64,000 bases of DNA from Anagrus nilaparvatae (Eukaryota; Arthropoda; Insecta; Hymenoptera; Mymaridae): positions 15,642,001-15,706,000 of the forward strand of contig JAKSXM010000137.1 of assembly GCA_022575985.1 (NCBI GenBank), given 5' to 3'. Under the pieces are notes generated by a model. That model was not told the DNA's origin. It was given only the letters and a program-made list of their open reading frames with translations, and made no database searches. Below are positions 11,593-21,984 of this stretch, one piece after another (position 1 is the first letter of the stretch; every line of letters begins with the position of its first letter). The position numbers and the translations under genes were made by a program.

Positions 11593-13266
11593 ATGGAGTT
11601 TATTAATGACGATTGTCTTGATCATATTTTCTCTTTCCTCCCTATGATTGATAGAATAAAGGCAGAAGAAGTATGTAAACGTTGGCAATGTTTAGCTCAG
11701 AGGTCTTGGGTACACTTTCCAAAATTAGATTTATCAAGAGATACTTGGGGAAGCTGGATCTTTGGTCCTGATCAAGCAGTAACAATACATAATGATCATA
11801 TTCTTCAAAATGTTTTACAAAAGTACGGATTTTACTTCAAAAGCATTGAGTTAACATATTATCATTCTCCCAATAACAATAATTTTTATAATGGAGAATA
11901 TTTAAGTATCAATTGCATAAGGTACTGCGTTAATCTAGAAAAAGTTATTCTAAGAGCATCATTTAAAATTATTGTTGCACATATTATGAATATGATCAAT
12001 CATTGTAATAACATTTTGGAATTAAATTTAACAAATCTACAAATTCCTAAAGACAAATTAAATGAGTTCTCTCATCTTGAAACTAAATTGATTAATTTAT
12101 GCTCAAAAAATAAAAAATTAAAAGTTATAAATTTATTTAGAATTAATGTCAGTGATAATTTTTTGAAAAATTGTTTAACAGATTCAATTAATACCCTTGC
12201 TTTACAAGAGGCTTCTGTACCGATTGAAATTATTAATTTAGAAAATTATAATTTTAATTTCAAAAATTTAACAACCTTAATATTATGCTTGGGTTGTTCT
12301 GAAAAAAATAAAAGTCTTATGAATGCAATTTCTATTAATGGCTACAATATAACTGAATTAGATTTAAATTTAAACAAAATGTCTTATGAAAAGGAACTTG
12401 AGCAACTATTTTCAATCTCTAAACTTGAAAAATTGAGACTTAGAAATTCAAATATTACAGGAAGTTGTTTATTAAATTTAAAAGAGGACCATATTGAATC
12501 TATAGAGCTACAGGATTGTGATTGTATTGAAAACTTTTATTTAGTTTCTATACTCAAAAAACTAAAAAAATTAATAAAAATAAATGTGCGGTTCTCTGGT
12601 AATTTATCATTGACTAATCAATATTTAGAACTAATATCAAAGCATTCAAGATTAGAACATTTACAATTAGAGTGTTTATCCAACAGCATGGTGACATCTA
12701 ACTGTTTCAATTTGATACTGTTATTGAATAATTTAAAAACTTTATCTCTCTTTAAACATTCCTTTGTAACTGACGATTTTCTGTTAGGTGTCAGTAAGAC
12801 CTTATTAAACTTATCAAATTTAGATATTATATTTTGTGACAATGTCACTGATGAAGGTATGAAACATTTAAGTAAATTACCGAACTTAAAACACTTATGT
12901 ATAGCTGGATTAGATATAAGAGGAGAAGGCTTCGGTATCATGCCATACTTGATAACATTAAAGTGTAGCTTTTGTTTCGATATTAAGTATGAATATTTAC
13001 TTAAAATTATTGAAAATTTTTTAGATTTACAATATTTTAATATCAGCTATTGTCTTGCACTTAGAAAAGTAAACGAGTTTTTAAAACTTGCTTACGAAGC
13101 TTTTTCTAAATGTTCAAATAATAAGAAAATATTAACAATTCTAACTGACACAGGTGATATTTTTACAGAAAAAGTCAATCCAAATTTGAAATTTATAGCT
13201 TTGGACCAAGAACCTTATTATAGGTTGTTTATTCCAAAAGAGTACTTAAAATTACCTGTGTATTAA
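11593..13266 (+). CDS. F-box / leucine-rich-repeat protein (SCF substrate adaptor type)
   Basis: A single uninterrupted coding exon encodes 557 aa. Residues about 1-40 form an F-box (MEFINDDCLDHIFSFLP, then RIKAEEVCKRWQCLAQRSW), the Skp1-binding module of SCF ubiquitin ligases. The rest is a series of irregular RNI-type leucine-rich repeats, for example LEKLRLRNSNITG, LKTLSLFKHSFVTDDFL, LSNLDIIFCDNVTDEGMKHL and LKHLCIAGLDIRGEGF. There is no signal peptide or membrane segment, so the protein is probably cytosolic or nuclear. A splice acceptor directly upstream (11571-11574) implies a 5' UTR intron. F-box/LRR genes are expanded in some parasitoid wasps, where LRR relatives without an F-box occur in venom; this copy keeps the F-box and lacks a secretion signal. 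The substrate is unknown. Confidence 0.85.
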   Translation: MEFINDDCLDHIFSFLPMIDRIKAEEVCKRWQCLAQRSWVHFPKLDLSRDTWGSWIFGPDQAVTIHNDHILQNVLQKYGFYFKSIELTYYHSPNNNNFYNGEYLSINCIRYCVNLEKVILRASFKIIVAHIMNMINHCNNILELNLTNLQIPKDKLNEFSHLETKLINLCSKNKKLKVINLFRINVSDNFLKNCLTDSINTLALQEASVPIEIINLENYNFNFKNLTTLILCLGCSEKNKSLMNAISINGYNITELDLNLNKMSYEKELEQLFSISKLEKLRLRNSNITGSCLLNLKEDHIESIELQDCDCIENFYLVSILKKLKKLIKINVRFSGNLSLTNQYLELISKHSRLEHLQLECLSNSMVTSNCFNLILLLNNLKTLSLFKHSFVTDDFLLGVSKTLLNLSNLDIIFCDNVTDEGMKHLSKLPNLKHLCIAGLDIRGEGFGIMPYLITLKCSFCFDIKYEYLLKIIENFLDLQYFNISYCLALRKVNEFLKLAYEAFSKCSNNKKILTILTDTGDIFTEKVNPNLKFIALDQEPYYRLFIPKEYLKLPVY

Positions 13267-13773
13267 TTTACTTCATCATATTATAATTATTATCATTATT
13301 ATCAAAATGTTTAATAAAGTAAATTTAAATATGAAATGATTTATAAAAAATTTGAGGAAAGGAATCCATTTGCTTATATTTTCAAAAGTTACTGTAAAAA
13401 TTCAGCAAACTTAATAATATATTTTAAATTGATTGTATTAATGTAGTGCATTCTATCAGCAGTTGTAAGAATAAAATATTATTATAAATAATATAATTAA
13501 GTATAAATAATATAAGAAATATAAACTTATGTCAATAAATTATGCTATACATAACTAACTGTATATGATAGTGCTATTTTTTATAAACATATAATTTTTT
13601 TGTGTAAAATATAAAAATAAACTTGTTAAAGCAAAATAACATTTTTTTGTATCATTTAATATTTATTAAGTTTTATTTTTTTTTAAATGAAAAATTAAAA
13701 ACACGATATATAATTCCAAAATATGTTCCTAATTTTATTTTCCAAATAATGTACAAATTCAAAAAGTTGCGCG
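13267..13773. other. 3' flank of the F-box gene
   Basis: AT-rich, with an AATAAA hexamer about 40 bases after the stop (near 13310) that could be the poly(A) signal. Nothing else is recognisable. Confidence 0.5.
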
Positions 13774-14210
13774 TTGCCGCAATTTTGACGTGTGTAAGCA
13801 AATCAGAGCACTGTAATTTTACGATAGGTAAAAATCCTGCCGTTCTTAAGACCTTAATTTTAATTAATATAAAAAAAGAAAATTAGAAAAATTTTGCAGA
13901 TGCAATAACTCTTCTTTTTCCGGGAAAATTTTCCTAAAACAGTATAATAAATAAAAGAAAATTCTGTATCAAAAAATCGTCTGCTCTGCCATTGCGTATT
14001 GAGCAGACGATTTATTGATACAGAATTTTCTTTTATTTATTATACTATTTTAGGAAAATTTTCCCGGAAAAGGAAGAGTTATTGCATCTGCAGAATTTTT
14101 CATAGATTATTTTTCTAATTTTCTTTTTTTATTTTAATTAAAATTAAACTGATGGAATAATTAGAAAAATTACAGTGCTCTGATTTGTTTAAACACACCA
14201 AAATGGCGTC
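13774..14210. repeat. Near-perfect palindromic MITE upstream of COA3
   Basis: Arms of about 215 bases are centred near 13995. The innermost hairpin is ATCGTCTGCT ... AGCAGACGAT. Outward pairs include TACAGAATTTTCTTTTATTT, GGAAAATTTTCC, CAGATGCAATAACTCTTC and CAAATCAGAGCACTGTAATTT. The outer ends are more diverged. A solo arm of the same family lies at 5495-5643. Confidence 0.88.
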
Positions 14211-14488
14211 CATGCAGTTACCCCCACCAATTATACAAAAATGCTGTAATTTACTCAATTTCATATAGTTCATGCCTGGTTCATGCATACTCTCAGGCAT
14301 ACTGTGTTCATACGGTCAAACGGGCATTTCTTACTTCTTTATAAATAAAAATAAAATTGTGCAAATCCATTAATAATTTTATATAAATTATTTTTTAATT
14401 TTAAATATTCAGTATAAATGGTCATGTAATTATTCTTGGAATAAATGTTATAACTCCTGAATATTTAAGGTTATATAAGGTTAGTATA

Positions 14489-14755
14489 ATGACTTCAAAT
14501 AAAGAAGATTTTATGAGTAAACTTAATTTAGAAAAAGATAAACTCACAACGGTTGAAAAAGAGTATATGAAACGTATTGCTGAGCAAAATTTGGATCGAG
14601 TTAAAAGATTTGAAGCTTTAAGACGTAAAAATCGTTGGACAGGGCTTGGTTTAGGTATTGGAGTCATATCTATTTATCTTTACAGTATGATGTCTATCAA
14701 GCAAGAAAATTTTTTGGATGACTTTGAAGAACCTGAAAAAATTTCAAATCAATAG
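14489..14755 (+). CDS. COA3: COA3 (CCDC56), cytochrome c oxidase assembly factor
   Basis: The 88-aa protein matches the small COA3/CCDC56 family of the mitochondrial inner membrane, which stabilises newly made COX1 during complex IV assembly. The N-terminal half is charged (LTTVEKEYMKRIAEQN, RVKRFEALRRKNR). A single membrane span follows at about residues 50-70 (WTGLGLGIGVISIYLYSMM), then the family-typical SIKQENFLDDFEEP tail. The stop lies only 15 nt before the TFB1M start, with no room for a promoter or 3' processing signal. In Drosophila the orthologous Ccdc56 and mtTFB1 are made from one bicistronic mRNA, and the same order is seen here. Confidence 0.92.
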   Translation: MTSNKEDFMSKLNLEKDKLTTVEKEYMKRIAEQNLDRVKRFEALRRKNRWTGLGLGIGVISIYLYSMMSIKQENFLDDFEEPEKISNQ

Positions 14756-14770
14756 TTTTATCTATAAATA

Positions 14771-16028
14771 ATGAATCCTGCTCTAAGGCTTCCGCCTCTT
14801 CCAACCATCAAAGATATCATAAAACTATATCGTCTTCGTGCGGTAAAACAATTGTCACAAAATTTTTTATTAGATCAAGGAGTTACTGGACGAATAGTTA
14901 AACGTTGCGGTAAAATATCACCTGTATCAGAAGTCTTAGAAGTTGGACCAGGACCTGGAAGTATAACTCGGTCCATAATAAGAAAACTTCCAAAAAGAAT
15001 AATTCTTGTTGAAAAAGATGAAAGATTCAAGCCAACTTTGGATATGCTGGGAGAAGCATTTTCTCTTGTCAATGGGAAGTTGGAGACAATTTATGATGAC
15101 ATAAGAGATGTTAAATTAGATAAAGTTTTTTCGCAAGAACTTAAAAAAGACTGGCATGATTGTCCTCCAAATATTCATATAGTTGGTAATTTGCCATTCA
15201 GCATATCAACAAACCTTATAATTCGATGGTTGCATGATATATCGGAAAAAAAAGGAGCTTGGGCTTTAGGAAGGGTTAAAATGACTTTGACATTTCAGAA
15301 AGAAGTTGCAGAACGTTTAGTATCTGAAATTTGTGGAGAGCAAAGATGTAGATTATCAGTAATGGCACAAACTTGGACAAAACCAAAATTAGAATTTATT
15401 ATTCCTGGTTAGAATTTTACTTGGAATTTTAATTATGAATAATAACATTTTTCAGTTTAAATTCTTTTATTTTTTTTAGGTAACAAATTTGTACCAAAAC
15501 CAAATGTCGATGTTGGAGTGGTGACCTTCACTCCTTTAAAAATACCTTTTACAAATCATGAATTCACTCTTTTTGAAAAGGTTAACAGACATTTATTTTG
15601 TTTTCGTCAAAAATATAACCAAAAATGTGCTGGGTAATTAAATACTTATTATTAAATTAACTTATATTCTATTACTAAATGTATTAAAAAAATTTTTTTT
15701 TAGTACTCTCTTCCCGCCTGAAAAAAGAGACAGTTATGTACAATTAATGTATGATATAGCTGGTGTAAATCCACATATTCGATCGTTTCAGCTTTCACTT
15801 GAAGATATTGATAAATTAATAACTGCTTATAAAAAAATATGTGCAGAGAATCCTGAAATCGTAATGTATAATCATTATGCGTCTAGAAAAGTTGTATCAA
15901 AAACTTTAACTAAAGAAATTACTGTTGATGAATATTTTGATGATATGGAAGAGGAAAATGAAGATGAATTTGAAAATCCAAACGAATATGAAGAGGATAG
16001 AGAGGAAAAGATTTTTTCAGGAATATAA
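14771..16028 (+). CDS. TFB1M: TFB1M, mitochondrial 12S rRNA adenine dimethyltransferase
   Basis: Exons 14771-15407, 15480-15633 and 15704-16028 give 371 aa. The family dimethylates two adjacent adenines in the small mitochondrial rRNA (KsgA/Dim1 type). Visible motifs are AVKQLSQNFLLDQ near the N-terminus, the SAM-binding motif I VLEVGPGPGSITRSI, the acidic end of strand 2 (LVEKDERF) and motif IV VGNLPFSISTNL. The C-terminal rRNA-binding part follows (FIIPGNKFVPKPNVDVGVV, TLFPPEKRDSYVQLMYDIAG). A Glu/Asp-rich tail ends the protein. It is the downstream cistron of COA3. Its 3' end lies 119 bp from the 3' end of the oppositely oriented SMIM4/Brawnin unit. Confidence 0.94.
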
Positions 16029-16147
16029 ATGTAGATTTTGTTAATACAAATTTAATAATAAAATTTTAATAAAATTGTTTATGTTAATCAAAATTTATTT
16101 ACATTTTTATTTTCAATACATAACAAAAAACTTTAGTATAAAAACAT

Positions 16148-16312
16148 TTAAGTTAAATTATGATTTTCTACTTTTTTGATTTCTTTACTAAGTAATTCGT
16201 CAAAATCCTCTAATGGTTTGTAATAATTATGAACTACTTGAGCCCCAGCAAGTGAAGTTAAGAATGAAACTACAACAAAAGTTACATATCTAGTCTTGGA
16301 TAATCCGTGCAT
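16148..16312 (-). CDS. UQCC6: Brawnin / UQCC6 (Sloth2-like) microprotein, 54 aa
   Basis: This short frame (start at 16312, stop at 16148-16150) encodes a protein beginning MHGLSKTRYVTFVVVSFL. The segment SLAGAQVVHNYYKPL matches the Brawnin (C12orf73) core CAGAEVVHRYYRPD. Brawnin is a single-pass inner-membrane microprotein needed for complex III assembly. The membrane span is about residues 8-26, followed by a soluble charged tail. It starts 26 nt after the SMIM4-like stop on the same strand. In Drosophila the homologous pair, sloth1 and sloth2, is translated from one transcript, and this arrangement matches. At 54 codons it would be missed by usual length cut-offs. Confidence 0.87.
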   Translation of the reverse strand: MHGLSKTRYVTFVVVSFLTSLAGAQVVHNYYKPLEDFDELLSKEIKKVENHNLT

Positions 16313-16338
16313 TTTTTTAGGACTAAAATATTTCTTTA

Positions 16339-16566
16339 TTAAATAGATACACTGTCAATTTCTTTTTGCCTTTCTTGTAATATTTCTTCAATCTTTTTTT
16401 TCTTATAAATTGTGTAAAAATTAACACCATTCGGTGACCAATGGATCATTGAATATTCAATAGCGGCACCACAAACAAAAAATAAAGGCAAAAATCTATA
16501 TTCACCTAAAAACTTTCCAGGCCAATTTTGGATTATTTTTGTAACAAGACTACTGTAAAATGGCAT
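16339..16566 (-). CDS. UQCC5: SMIM4 / UQCC5 (Sloth1-like) complex III assembly microprotein
   Basis: The 75-aa protein matches SMIM4: WPGKFLGEYRFLPLFFVCGA aligns with the human VPGKQRFGIYRFLPFFFVLG core, followed by AIEYSMIHW and FYTIYKKKKIEE. The family sits in the mitochondrial inner membrane and is needed for cytochrome b and complex III assembly. One hydrophobic span (about residues 22-40) and a basic C-terminus are visible. It is the upstream cistron of the Brawnin-like frame (26-nt spacer). The pair converges on COA3-TFB1M. Confidence 0.9.
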   Translation of the reverse strand: MPFYSSLVTKIIQNWPGKFLGEYRFLPLFFVCGAAIEYSMIHWSPNGVNFYTIYKKKKIEEILQERQKEIDSVSI

Positions 16567-16695
16567 TTGGCAAAAATTATATATTCATACTTATATTTTA
16601 TTACTATTTAACAAAATATTATTATTAAATGCTCAGTTTCTGCAACATGCTTTTTTTGTCTTCTGCTAGAGTAAAATAAATATCGAGATATTGCA

Positions 16696-16730
16696 GAATC
16701 GAGAATCGATTTCACCTCGATTCTCGAATC
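16696..16730. promoter_or_regulatory. Short inverted repeat upstream of the SMIM4/Brawnin unit
   Basis: The 14-base arms GAATCGAGAATCGA and TCGATTCTCGAATC (one mismatch) flank a 7-base loop, 130 bp upstream of the SMIM4 start. A TATCGAGATA sequence lies just before it. The position and the resemblance to DREF-like TATCGATA elements make a promoter site possible. This is a guess from position only. Confidence 0.3.
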
Positions 16731-18219
16731 CTAGATTTAAAACTCTAAATTATAAAATTAATTTGTGAAAAAAGACAAAATTTTTTACTTTGTAATGAAT
16801 AGGTAGTTTATAAATATTAAAAATTTTTATTTATTTATTTTATGAAAATGATTTATAAAAATATCACAATAATATAAAAATAATCTGTTAAACAGAATTT
16901 TTGATTAAAAAATTCTTTTTATTACATATGCCTTAAATTTTTATGAAATAATAGAGAAGAGGAACACACATTAAGTATAATTTTTTTAATTTTTATAACG
17001 AATAATAAAGTAAAACAAAACTTTTTAAAGTTTATATATCAGGTTTAAATGTTGTATAGTAATTAAAATTAATTGAGTATAGTAAGTTAGTAAATTCACA
17101 AAGTTTATGAGTTTTTAGTTTAAAAAAGGGTTATAAAAAATTTTATTAATTCAAAGAGAAAGTATATAAGTAACATAAGTAACAAATGCTATGAATAAAC
17201 CTAATTAATTTTATTTTAAAATTTTTATTTAAAAAATAAATAAATATACTTCTAATTTAAAAATCTAATTTGTAAATACATAATGTTTTTAAGAAAGAAA
17301 ATCACACTATCTTTTTAAAACAATTTTTTTGTTGTAAAAATTACTTCTATGTACTTATTGATAATAGATTATAAAAAACTTTTTTACTTTAATTAACATT
17401 GAAGTTATTGTATCAATAAAAAATGTTTCTATTCATGTAAAATAATAATTTTATGGGTGAATAAAAGATTAGGGCTGAGCTAGACATTTTTGAGGCACAA
17501 TCAGCCCACCTTCTTTCAACAATTGTCTTAAATTTTTAAGAATATAATTTATGAATAAGGGAGATAAGATAGAAAATTTTATAAAAATAATGCTAATACA
17601 ATATTAGTTGAACAATTACTTATATTAAAAAATTACTCAATTTTTATCACTTTTGGTAGAATACATAAATTTTTCCCAGTTATAAATTTGAATGTATTAT
17701 CTTCTTAATTTTAAATAAAGAAACAATAGTTTCTTTAAAATTTAAATCAGTATTTTTTTTAGTAGAAAAATAGCAAATGTATGATAAAAGTAAAAATATG
17801 ATTTGCTAATTTTAAGGCAAGTGTCAAGTTGATTTAAAAATAAAATAAAAATCTTCCTATAATTTCAATCCAGACATTTCATTTTTACCAGTGAGTAAAA
17901 ACTTTATAAAACTAATTCTTAAAGCTCTTAAAAACAGCTTGGGTTTTGATATTATAGGTAAATTAATAACTTCATGGGTGTATTTAACAAATTAAATCCT
18001 AGTTACAAAAAAGTACTTTTTTAAAATTTTATAATTTAAAAATGAAATTTTTCTGCTTCATACATAATATTACTGACCAAGTTATAGATCATGAAAAATC
18101 TCATTTATTAATAACTTGGCTCTCTAAATAAAACTAATATAAATAACGTATTTGATTTTTTTAACAGCTAATAGTATCATTTTATGGCAGCTATTGTCAT
18201 TATCATAATCAATTTTCAT
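16731..18219. other. AT-rich intergenic region
   Basis: About 1.5 kb between the SMIM4 promoter side and the 3' end of the receptor gene. It is low-complexity and A/T-rich. No coding, RNA or clear repeat structure is seen. Part of it is presumably the receptor 3' UTR. Confidence 0.5.
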
Positions 18220-20157
18220 TTAATCCAGAGGTAAATCTATCTCATGATTATTAGAGGCAAGTTTAACAAGAGTCTTCTTTACTCTTAAAATTGGTAAACG
18301 GGCAGCTGCTTTTGTATGCCAACATTCGTTCATCATTGCACCCATTCCAATCAAAGTCTGAAAAATAATAATATAAATTAATTTTTCTAACTCTATAAAT
18401 TTTTTTTTTTTATTTAAAGAAAAGTTTTTAATGTTTTATTACTGGATCTGAATGCCAGCTGTTTGGAATTTGTGGTCTTCGCTGATCTGCAGCAACTAAT
18501 TTTTTCATTTCTTCTAAAGTAGGTTCTTGATTTACTAGCCATTCAGAATAAGGAGCAGCATATTCTAAAGCTACCCCATTACAAAGACACCTGCGACACA
18601 CTTCCCAAAGAATAAGGCCAAGACTATACATATCTGATCTACGAAAACCTTCTAAACATTCAGGGTCATAGCTAGATAATTAAAGATGAGTGAGTTTTAG
18701 CAAAAAGTTTATTCTAAAAATAAATATTTTGAATTACCTTTCATCTAAAAGTTCTGGACTTAAGTATCGCTTTGATGCTAATTTAATATCAAATTTGTCA
18801 TTAATCAGTCTATCTTGAGTTACAGCTTGGGAGAGATCAGCAATAACACAGGATCCATTATCCTTAACTAATATATTTTTAGATGTTAGATTCCTAAGAG
18901 CCATTGCTGGTTTTCCTTTTGTCCCATGTATTTCAGTGTGCAAATACAATAAACCATTTACAATACTTAAACAAATGTTGAAAGTTTCATGGTAATTCAA
19001 TGGTTGATTTGGACGAGTTAAATATGAATACAATGAACCAAGAGCATGGTAATGAGTAACTAGCCAAAGTTGAGTACAACTTGCTCGGCTAGTCATGTCA
19101 CTACCAACATAACCAAGAATATTATCATGTCGAGAAGGAAGAAGTTGAGAATAAACTTCAGTTTCTCGAGCCCATATATTTTCATCTCTTGAAAAATATA
19201 TTTTTATAGCAACATTTTCTCCATGCCATATTCCTCGCCATATTTCTCGGCCAAAACTTCCCACTCCGCTGCAGCTTCCGCTACTAAGACGTTCTGTTAA
19301 GGCAACTTGTTTTGCTAAAGTACGTTGTACTAACAAAGGCAATCCTGAACCTGAACCACTTGTTAAACTTTGGCCTTCGAGATATTCCTGAAAAAAATTT
19401 TAATTAATTTAGGTGAACATTTTTAATTTTAATAAATAAAAAAATTACTTTTAAGGTACTGTCACCAGCTGCAATAGCTCGAAGTTCATGAGAATAATTT
19501 CCTGCACCACCAACTGAAGACTGTGGAGAAAAGCTTGGCATTAACTGTTCACTACCTGATTCAACTGTCTTTTTGTTTTTCCTACAACTTAATTTTTGAT
19601 TCTTTTGAATTTTTCGGTAATGAAAATATAATAAAATTCCTCCAACAATAAAACTTAGAAATAGAATTGGGACTAATATTTTAATGATTATTTTCAAAAC
19701 AGTTTGAGAGTCACTTTCATCTTGAAATAAATTTTAAAATAATTAAATTATTAAATAAAATCATTGTTAAGATGCACAAAGTAATTAATTACCTAAATTT
19801 AAATCATGCAAAACTGGAAAGGATCCATTATTACAGTAATTTTCTTGACAACATTCAAAATTAAACTGAGGCCCATTCCTACTAATGTTAACTTTTTGTA
19901 AATGATTATTGCAATGGATTGGAAATTGATTTTTGCTTGTAGTACATCCACGAGTGCGTCTTATAGTACCTTCCTCACGTACAGTTGATGTCCAACACTA
20001 ATGTTAAATAAATAAAATTATTGTTTCCTTTAAAATTAAAATACTTTGAAAATTGATGATTTTATATAAAATGTTTTACCAATATAGCATTAGGACATTC
20101 AGTAAGATGTTGGTCACATTCATCATATTCACAAGTATAACAAGTAATTTTTTTCAT
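18220..20157 (-). CDS. Divergent type I TGF-beta/BMP receptor (Saxophone/ALK1-like), probable pseudokinase
   Basis: Six coding exons (20157-20080, 19997-19793, 19720-19449, 19387-18738, 18671-18443, 18357-18220) give 523 aa. Residues 1-95 form an activin-receptor three-finger ectodomain (ITCYTCEYDEC ... FNFECCQENYCNNGSFP). A membrane span lies at about 109-129. The GS box is TSGSGSGLPLLVQRT (about 194-208), and the kinase domain follows with Saxophone-like features (WEVCRR, LRVKKTLVKLAS). The ATP-anchoring Lys is present (VAIK, about 247). HRD is ALRN (about 350), so the catalytic Asp is Asn; DFG/DLG is DLS, and the glycine loop is rewritten (SGSCSGVGSFG). No signal peptide is visible: the first coding exon starts at MKKITCYTC and an in-frame TGA lies just upstream. 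It could be a signalling scaffold or decoy, or a decaying paralogue. Confidence 0.88.
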
Positions 20158-20228
20158 TATAATAATTCAAAATTGGCACTTAAAGTTTATGATTTTAACA
20201 ATTAGAACAATTAAAATATTTATCGATC
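20158..20228 (-). other. 5' UTR part of the receptor's first visible exon
   Basis: A good acceptor (ATATCATTTCAG) ends at 20229, so this exon is preceded by another. In the receptor frame it reads a hydrophobic stretch (INILIVLIVKIINF) resembling a signal peptide. A TGA at 20167-20169 stops it, 9 bases before the ATG at 20157. The AT-rich composition makes hydrophobic runs common, so this may be chance. Confidence 0.4.
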
Positions 20229-21158
20229 CTGAAATGATATTAAATAATATTAAAAAATTACAATTTTTAAATTGTAAAGTTATTATATAGATATAAGTAA
20301 TATTTTAGATATTTATTTATAATGCATACTTTCAATAATAAGTAAATAGTTAAAATATAAAGTAAAAAGATAAGTTATTTAAACAATGTTTAGACTAGTT
20401 GTTTTCATACACAAAGAAAAGTATTTAAAATTGTATTGAAAAATGGTACTTACTTTTTATGTTTTAAGTAATTTAAATTAGTTTTTAATAAAATCATTAT
20501 ATATGTAGTAAAATTATCAGCAAACAACATCAAAATATTAAACGTAACCAACAAATTTTTTATACAAATGAATGAAAATAACCAAATAAGAAAATATCTC
20601 TTAGCTAAATATTATTATTTTAATATTATTTAATAAAATAGTAATTTAATTTTATTTATTTAATTAAAAAATCAAGAAATTATTTATTTAATTTTTATAT
20701 TGTTTATTATGAACTCCATAATGGATTATGGAATACTCAATCTGAAGCAAGAGTAACTTTTACTGTAAGATGGCGCAATCTACTCGATCCTACAGAGTCA
20801 ATCTCGATAATCTTTGCAATAATTAATGATCAACTCATTGATGAACTATATTAATGAATGAATTATACACCTGCGAATCAAAATTACTACAGTAAGCACA
20901 CTAATACTACGTATAGTAACTTAAAAATAGTACTTACGTTTTCGGCAATATAAAATATACAATACAATACAAAAAAAAGTTGAATTTGAAAAATAATAAA
21001 TATTTTGCAATATTGATAATGATTTCTTATTTAACTTCGTATTTAACTGTATAGCGGTAAATAATGAACTGGTATACCAACGAAAGCTTACAACAAAATA
21101 AAAATATGTTGTTATAAATTACCCTTAATGGTCAATAATCTCAAATAATCATTTAACA
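20229..21158. other. Upstream region of the receptor gene
   Basis: AT-rich, with a less AT-rich patch at about 20710-20880 that may hold 5' UTR or promoter sequence. No gene is recognised. Confidence 0.4.
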
Positions 21159-21418
21159 CATTCCAATTTTGAGAGACCGTCATTATTGCCCTTCGTGGAG
21201 AAAAAAACATTCTAAAACTTGTATTAGAATAATATACAAAACGGATCTTAGCGAAAAGTTTATTTTGGAAAATGTAACAAATTATAGGCCCCAGGTGCGT
21301 AGTGACGATCGATGGACTGTAGTTGTCCTTGGTATATTATAAACATTTCTAAGACGAATTAAAAAATTTTTTTTTTCTACAAAGAGCAATATAATGACGG
21401 CCTCTCAAAATTGGAATG
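21159..21418. repeat. 260-bp MITE with about 50-bp terminal inverted repeats
   Basis: The left end CATTCCAATTTTGAGAG and the right end CTCTCAAAATTGGAATG are exact complements. The pairing continues inward through ACCGTCATTATTGC / GCAATATAATGACGG and a poly-A/poly-T block. The centre is GC-richer and has no coding sequence. Confidence 0.88.
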
Positions 21419-21984
21419 CAGTCATTATTGCCTGAAATGTTTATTATACCAAATTCAACTACTATACGACGCATTTGCTAAAATGAACTTTTTTAAGGCC
21501 CGTTTAAAAATGAACTAAAATTTATCTTAAATAGCTATTTTTTAAACAAAGGACAAAATATTGTTTCTGACTTTGCATATAATTGTATGCACGAGCGAGT
21601 GCAAAATAAAGTCGGACCCCATATTTTGTGCCATGATTTAAAATATAGTTTTACATATAACGGGCAAAAAAGCCGACTCCCTAGGGTAGAAAATAGGCTT
21701 TTTTTGCTCTAGATATGTAAATTAATATTATGTTATACCCTGTATCAATTATAATACATTATATAATTAATCATCGTATTTTGTCGATGTATAAGAAAAA
21801 ATACAAGCTCAATATGAGTCAGTAAGGGTTTAGCGACCAAGTACAGCTAAAAGTTAATTTTTTTTATCAAATGCATTAAAATGATCAATAAACAAATGTC
21901 CATTTTTATCATTACAGACCCTCGGCGTTCCACTCAAATCAATTTACGGGTTTAGGTGTTTAATAAATCCTGAGGACCACCAGA

